A program made the translations under genes and the position numbers. Positions 23,507 to 26,090 of a stretch of DNA of 26,090 bases are shown here, piece by piece (positions within the stretch are counted from its first letter, which is position 1; each line of letters begins with the position of its first letter). The notes under the pieces are model-generated. The model was given only the letters and a program-made list of their open reading frames with translations. It made no database searches and was not told the DNA's origin. The stretch is from Veillonellaceae bacterium SB90. Lineage in GTDB: Bacteria > Bacillota > Negativicutes > Selenomonadales > Selenomonadaceae. Location of the stretch: positions 1-26,090 of the forward strand of contig CABJCJ010000032.1 of assembly GCA_902364065.1 (NCBI GenBank), written 5' to 3'.

Positions 23507-23810
23507 GACAAAAACCTCCACCTTGGACAGATATAGGATAAAACTTATTGATTTTATAAGTTCCGATTGCTTATGTTATTATTATAACAAAGTCACAGAT
23601 CGTTGAAAAGTCTTGTACAATAAGGAAAATATAAGTATTCATCGCCTTTTTGCATAGGAAAAACAAGAAAATGAATTCATAAATATCCTATCAATTTTAT
23701 AAAACATCTAGTATTGTACTTATAGTCAATTCCATACTATAATAAAAACATCAAAACGAGATAAAAACAAGCTCAATCAAGAGCCTGAATGATTCAAGGA
23801 GGTCTTTTCC
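23507..23810. promoter_or_regulatory. LysR-ADH intergenic region with paired LysR-type boxes
   Basis: This gene-free 304-base stretch is very AT-rich. It holds AACTTAT-N7-ATAAGTT (23542-23562) next to the LysR start and a related CCTAT-N7-ATAAA (23687-23703), sharing nearly the same 7-base spacer (TGATTTT and CAATTTT). Both fit the T-N11-A layout of LysR sites. The ADH promoter TTGTAC-18-TATAAT (23714-23743) lies just beyond the second box, as expected for activation. A TATAAT-like box on the minus strand near 23580-23586 may serve lysR. Confidence 0.6.
23714..23743 (+). promoter_or_regulatory. Promoter of the iron-dependent alcohol dehydrogenase gene
   Basis: TTGTAC (23714-23719), an 18-base spacer and a perfect TATAAT (23738-23743). 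The leader to the ATG is about 60 bases. The -35 box differs from consensus at two positions, in keeping with an activator-dependent promoter. Confidence 0.65.
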
Positions 23811-24989
23811 ATGTCGTTAACGTATTATTTCCTGCCAACCCGCAATGTCTTTGGTGAAGGTGCCGTCAACGAAGCCGGCAAGCTCATGAAGAGTCTCGAC
23901 GGCACGCATCCGATGATCGTCACGGACGCCTTCCTCGCCAAATCCGGCATGGCCGAGCAGGTCAAGGACATCCTCGAGGCAGAAGGCCTGCCGACGTACA
24001 TCTTCGGCGGCGCTGAGCCGAACCCGACGGATAAGAACGTTGTCGCTGGCGTCAAGGCCTTCAATGAACAGAAATGCGACTGCATCATCTCCCTGGGCGG
24101 CGGCTCCTCGCATGACTGCGCCAAGGCCATCGGCCTCATTGCGGCCAATGGCGGCGAGATCTACGACTACGAGGGCATCGACATCTCAAAGAACAAGATG
24201 GTGCCGCTCATGGCTATCAACACGACAGCCGGCACGGCTTCCGAGATCACGCGTTTCTGCATCATCACGGACACGCGCCGCAAAGTCAAGATGGCCATCC
24301 TCGACTGGCGCGTCACGCCGCAGATCGCCATCAACGATCCTGCGCTCATGAAGGGCATGCCGCCGCGCCTCACGGCTGCCACGGGCATGGACGCACTGAC
24401 GCATGCCATCGAAGCTTACGTATCGTCTGCCGCCAACCCGCTGACCGATGCTGCAGCTCTGCAGGCCATCAACATGATCCAGAAATACCTGCCGAAAGCC
24501 GTTGCCAACGGCGATTATCTCTACGCCCGTGACAAGATGGCCTATGGCCAGTACCTCGCCGGCATCGCCTTCAACAACGCCTCCCTCGGCTACGTCCATG
24601 CCATGGCCCATCAGCTCGGCGGCTTCTACAACCTGCCGCACGGCGTCTGCAACGCCATCCTGCTGCCGTACGTCTGCGAATTCAACCTCATCAGCAATCT
24701 CAACCGCTTCCGCGACATCGCTAAGGCGATGGGCGAGGTCATCGACGGCCTCAGCACGAACGAAGCCGCAGACAAGGGCATCAACGCCATCCGCCGCCTG
24801 AGCCGCGAGGTCGGCATCCCGCGCACGCTCAAGGAACTCGGCGTTCAGCCGCAAGATTTCGAACTCATGGCCGAGAATGCACTCAAGGACGCCTGCGCCC
24901 TGACAAGCCCGCGCAAGTACACGAAGGACGAAGTCGTCGAACTCTACCGCCGCGCCTACGAAGGCGACTGGGTCGACTCCACGCTCTGA
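23811..24989 (+). CDS. Iron-containing alcohol dehydrogenase (group III)
   Basis: A 392-residue NAD(P)-dependent dehydrogenase close to 1,3-propanediol/butanol/methanol dehydrogenases. The nucleotide loop is SLGGGSSHD (94-102). Metal ligands are Asp194 and His198 (GMDALTHAIE), His263 (YVHAMAHQLGG) and His277 (LPHGVCN). It oxidises alcohols or reduces aldehydes, probably for fermentative redox balance. AAGGAGG lies 9 bases before the ATG. Codon use is strongly biased to C-ending codons, as in the translation genes of this window, which hints at high expression. The exact substrate is not known. Confidence 0.93.
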   Translation: MSLTYYFLPTRNVFGEGAVNEAGKLMKSLDGTHPMIVTDAFLAKSGMAEQVKDILEAEGLPTYIFGGAEPNPTDKNVVAGVKAFNEQKCDCIISLGGGSSHDCAKAIGLIAANGGEIYDYEGIDISKNKMVPLMAINTTAGTASEITRFCIITDTRRKVKMAILDWRVTPQIAINDPALMKGMPPRLTAATGMDALTHAIEAYVSSAANPLTDAAALQAINMIQKYLPKAVANGDYLYARDKMAYGQYLAGIAFNNASLGYVHAMAHQLGGFYNLPHGVCNAILLPYVCEFNLISNLNRFRDIAKAMGEVIDGLSTNEAADKGINAIRRLSREVGIPRTLKELGVQPQDFELMAENALKDACALTSPRKYTKDEVVELYRRAYEGDWVDSTL

Positions 24990-25028
24990 TCGCCTTCTGC
25001 CGTCTATCCCATACTCTCCAAATGAACA

Positions 25029-25080
25029 TAAGACCGCTGCACGAAGCATCGCGCTTTGTGTGGCGGCCTTTTTGTTTTTG
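25029..25080 (+). terminator. Intrinsic terminator after the alcohol dehydrogenase gene
   Basis: ACCGCTGCACGAAGC pairs, with G-T wobbles, to GCTTTGTGTGGCGG (about 25033-25067), followed by TTTTTGTTTTT. About 45 bases after the stop. Confidence 0.8.
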
Positions 25081-25099
25081 GTTCGATTTACATTGATTA

Positions 25100-25200
25100 G
25101 CGCAGCGAATGAGAGCAGTTCCCCCTTCAGGCAGCTGCGCTGCCAGCTTCCCCGGAGGGGACGCCCTGGCATGTGCGAAGGAGCTGAGACTTGGTACCTG
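25100..25200. repeat. Candidate dispersed intergenic repeat
   Basis: Dense short inverted repeats: GGCAGC-TGC-GCTGCC (about 25130-25144) and CCCC-GGA-GGGG (about 25150-25160), bounded by a CCCCC run at 25121. On the minus strand the segment has the look of short, GC-rich, dispersed elements (GGGGAAGCTGGCAGCG then CTGCCTGAAGGGGG) that I recall from Firmicutes intergenic regions. Only one copy is in the window, so its repeated nature is inferred. Confidence 0.4.
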
Positions 25201-25214
25201 GCTTGCTCGGTATC

Positions 25215-25301
25215 AGGCTGGATACCTTCACTCAGATTGCACATTTCGGAAACTCCTTTTTCGAGTTGTGGTGTGACTTCGATGACGAACCTGTAGTTCA
25301 T
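25215..25301 (-). pseudogene. Possible C-terminal remnant of a PD-(D/E)XK nuclease-family transposase
   Basis: Translation from 25301 gives MNYRFVIEVTPQLEKGV then SEMCNLSEGI. The phrase MCNLSEG is characteristic of the C-terminal part of Rpn/PD-(D/E)XK nuclease-family transposases, where it precedes Glu/Gly-rich repeats. Here it is followed by unrelated sequence that runs into the repeat-like stretch, so only a fragment remains. Its ATG overlaps the nitroreductase stop (ATGA), perhaps by chance. Confidence 0.4.
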
Positions 25302-26011
25302 TTCCAGATGACGGATTCTTCGAGCGGGCGGCGGCGTTTGTCGCGATGCGGTGTTTCGCCGCGGTAGCCCAGAGCGGTCATGCAGGCGACACCGAAGTGT
25401 TCGGGATCGTAGAGATGATAGGTATCGGCTAAAACCGTCTCGACCTTGTCCTTCGTGAATCCCTCGATGGGGCAGGAGTCGATGCCGAGGTAGGCGGCTG
25501 CGAAGAGGACGTTGGCCATGACGATATAGGCCTGCTTTGCCGACCAGTCGAAGGCCGAGCGTTCGGATTCGAGGATCTTATGCTGGTCGCGGCAGAATCC
25601 CGTATAAGCCGTCTTGAACATGTTGTATGCCTGTTCGGGCAGCTCCATGATGTCGTGCGTGATGTGCTCGAGGTAGGGTGAACCGAAGGTGATGTCGGCT
25701 TTTTTCCGCGCCAGGAATACCAGAAAATGGCTGGCGTCCTGGAGTGCGGCATCTGCACCCCAAGCGTACGGCCGGATGGCCTGGCGGATTTCCTCGTTCT
25801 GCAGGACGAGGATTTTCCACGGCTCAAAGCCGAATGACGTCGGTGCGAGGCGTGCCGCTTCTAAGATGGTCTGCATGTCCGCATCGCTGATTTTCCGGTC
25901 TTTGTTCCATGCCTTTGTTGCATAACGGTACTTCAGGACCTGCAGCAAATCTTCGCGGCTCAGCTTTGGCTGCGCTACCTCTACTGTTTCGATGATTGCG
26001 TTTTCGTTCAT
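25298..26011 (-). CDS. Nitroreductase family protein, NfsB-like NAD(P)H oxidoreductase
   Basis: A 237-residue FMN-dependent oxidoreductase. YRYATKAWNKDRKISDADMQTILEAARLAPTSFGFEPWKILVL near residues 28-70 is the FMN/substrate signature of the NfsB group (only its ends are diagnostic: the arginine-rich start and APTSFGFEPW). Later come SAKQAYIVMANVLFAAAYLGIDSCPIEGF and ALGYRGE. It transfers electrons from NAD(P)H to nitro compounds, quinones or flavins in the cytoplasm. The ATG follows AAAAGGGG. The physiological substrate is unknown. Confidence 0.9.
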   Translation of the reverse strand: MNENAIIETVEVAQPKLSREDLLQVLKYRYATKAWNKDRKISDADMQTILEAARLAPTSFGFEPWKILVLQNEEIRQAIRPYAWGADAALQDASHFLVFLARKKADITFGSPYLEHITHDIMELPEQAYNMFKTAYTGFCRDQHKILESERSAFDWSAKQAYIVMANVLFAAAYLGIDSCPIEGFTKDKVETVLADTYHLYDPEHFGVACMTALGYRGETPHRDKRRRPLEESVIWK

Positions 26012-26090
26012 GTCACGTGCCCCTTTTCTTTTATCTCGTTTATTAGATATTACAGCAGTTTACAGCTTTTTGAAGCACAATAAAATCGCA

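Noticed and set aside
24186..25301. 371-residue open frame on the minus strand reaching into the alcohol dehydrogenase gene
   Set aside because: Only the first ~28 residues resemble a real protein family; the rest is antisense to the ADH gene.

Overview
The window looks like chromosomal DNA of a Negativicutes bacterium, most likely of the Selenomonadaceae (Selenomonas, Mitsuokella or Megamonas type). The base composition is GC-rich. Ribosome binding sites are strong (AGGAGG type) and there are many clean rho-independent terminators, as in Firmicutes. The proteins nevertheless point to an outer membrane: a PagL-like lipid A deacylase, an HlyD-type adaptor, and a pilin/pseudopilin operon with PilM/N- and PilO-like parts. 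The genus is inferred from this mix and was not tested. No rRNA, tRNA, CRISPR array or intact insertion sequence was seen.

Layout. (1) 1-4287: a TetR regulator with matching operators in front of itself and of an export operon. That operon holds an HlyD-type adaptor, broken by a one-base frameshift, and two ABC-2 permeases, with no ATPase gene. (2) 4394-5430: a PagL-like outer-membrane deacylase and a small Bfd-like [2Fe-2S] protein. (3) 5497-6496: a consensus promoter, about 190 nt of structured non-coding RNA and an intrinsic terminator, followed by a cytosolic PheC-like cyclohexadienyl/prephenate dehydratase. (4) 6666-11475: a tightly overlapping eight-gene pilus or type II secretion-like operon (five prepilin-like proteins, prepilin peptidase, a PilM-PilN/GspL-like fusion, PilO/GspM-like), closed by a strong terminator. 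(5) 11648-14436: aroC-aroK-aroB. (6) 14491-16792: rplS, lepB, xth and a Nudix hydrolase. (7) 16836-18950: a stand-alone molybdopterin oxidoreductase on the minus strand. (8) 19063-20688: prfC with a TTG start. (9) 20779-22536: an MFS exporter and a MarR repressor on the minus strand with an operator-like repeat in the leader. (10) 22574-24989: a LysR regulator divergent from an iron-dependent alcohol dehydrogenase, with LysR-type boxes between them. (11) 25080-26011: a repeat-like stretch, a possible transposase-nuclease remnant, and a nitroreductase on the minus strand.

How the parts fit together. The shikimate genes make chorismate, and the PheC-like enzyme would act after chorismate mutase on the way to phenylalanine, so the window holds two parts of one pathway. 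The two export operons each carry their own repressor and palindromic sites, as expected for compound-induced efflux. The pilus operon supplies fibre and inner-membrane assembly parts, but its motor ATPase, platform protein and secretin must lie elsewhere. Xth and the Nudix protein overlap and may be co-expressed for DNA or nucleotide damage repair.

The most unusual items are the structured RNA before the PheC-like gene, the prepilins lacking the usual Glu5, and the ATPase-less exporter operon.
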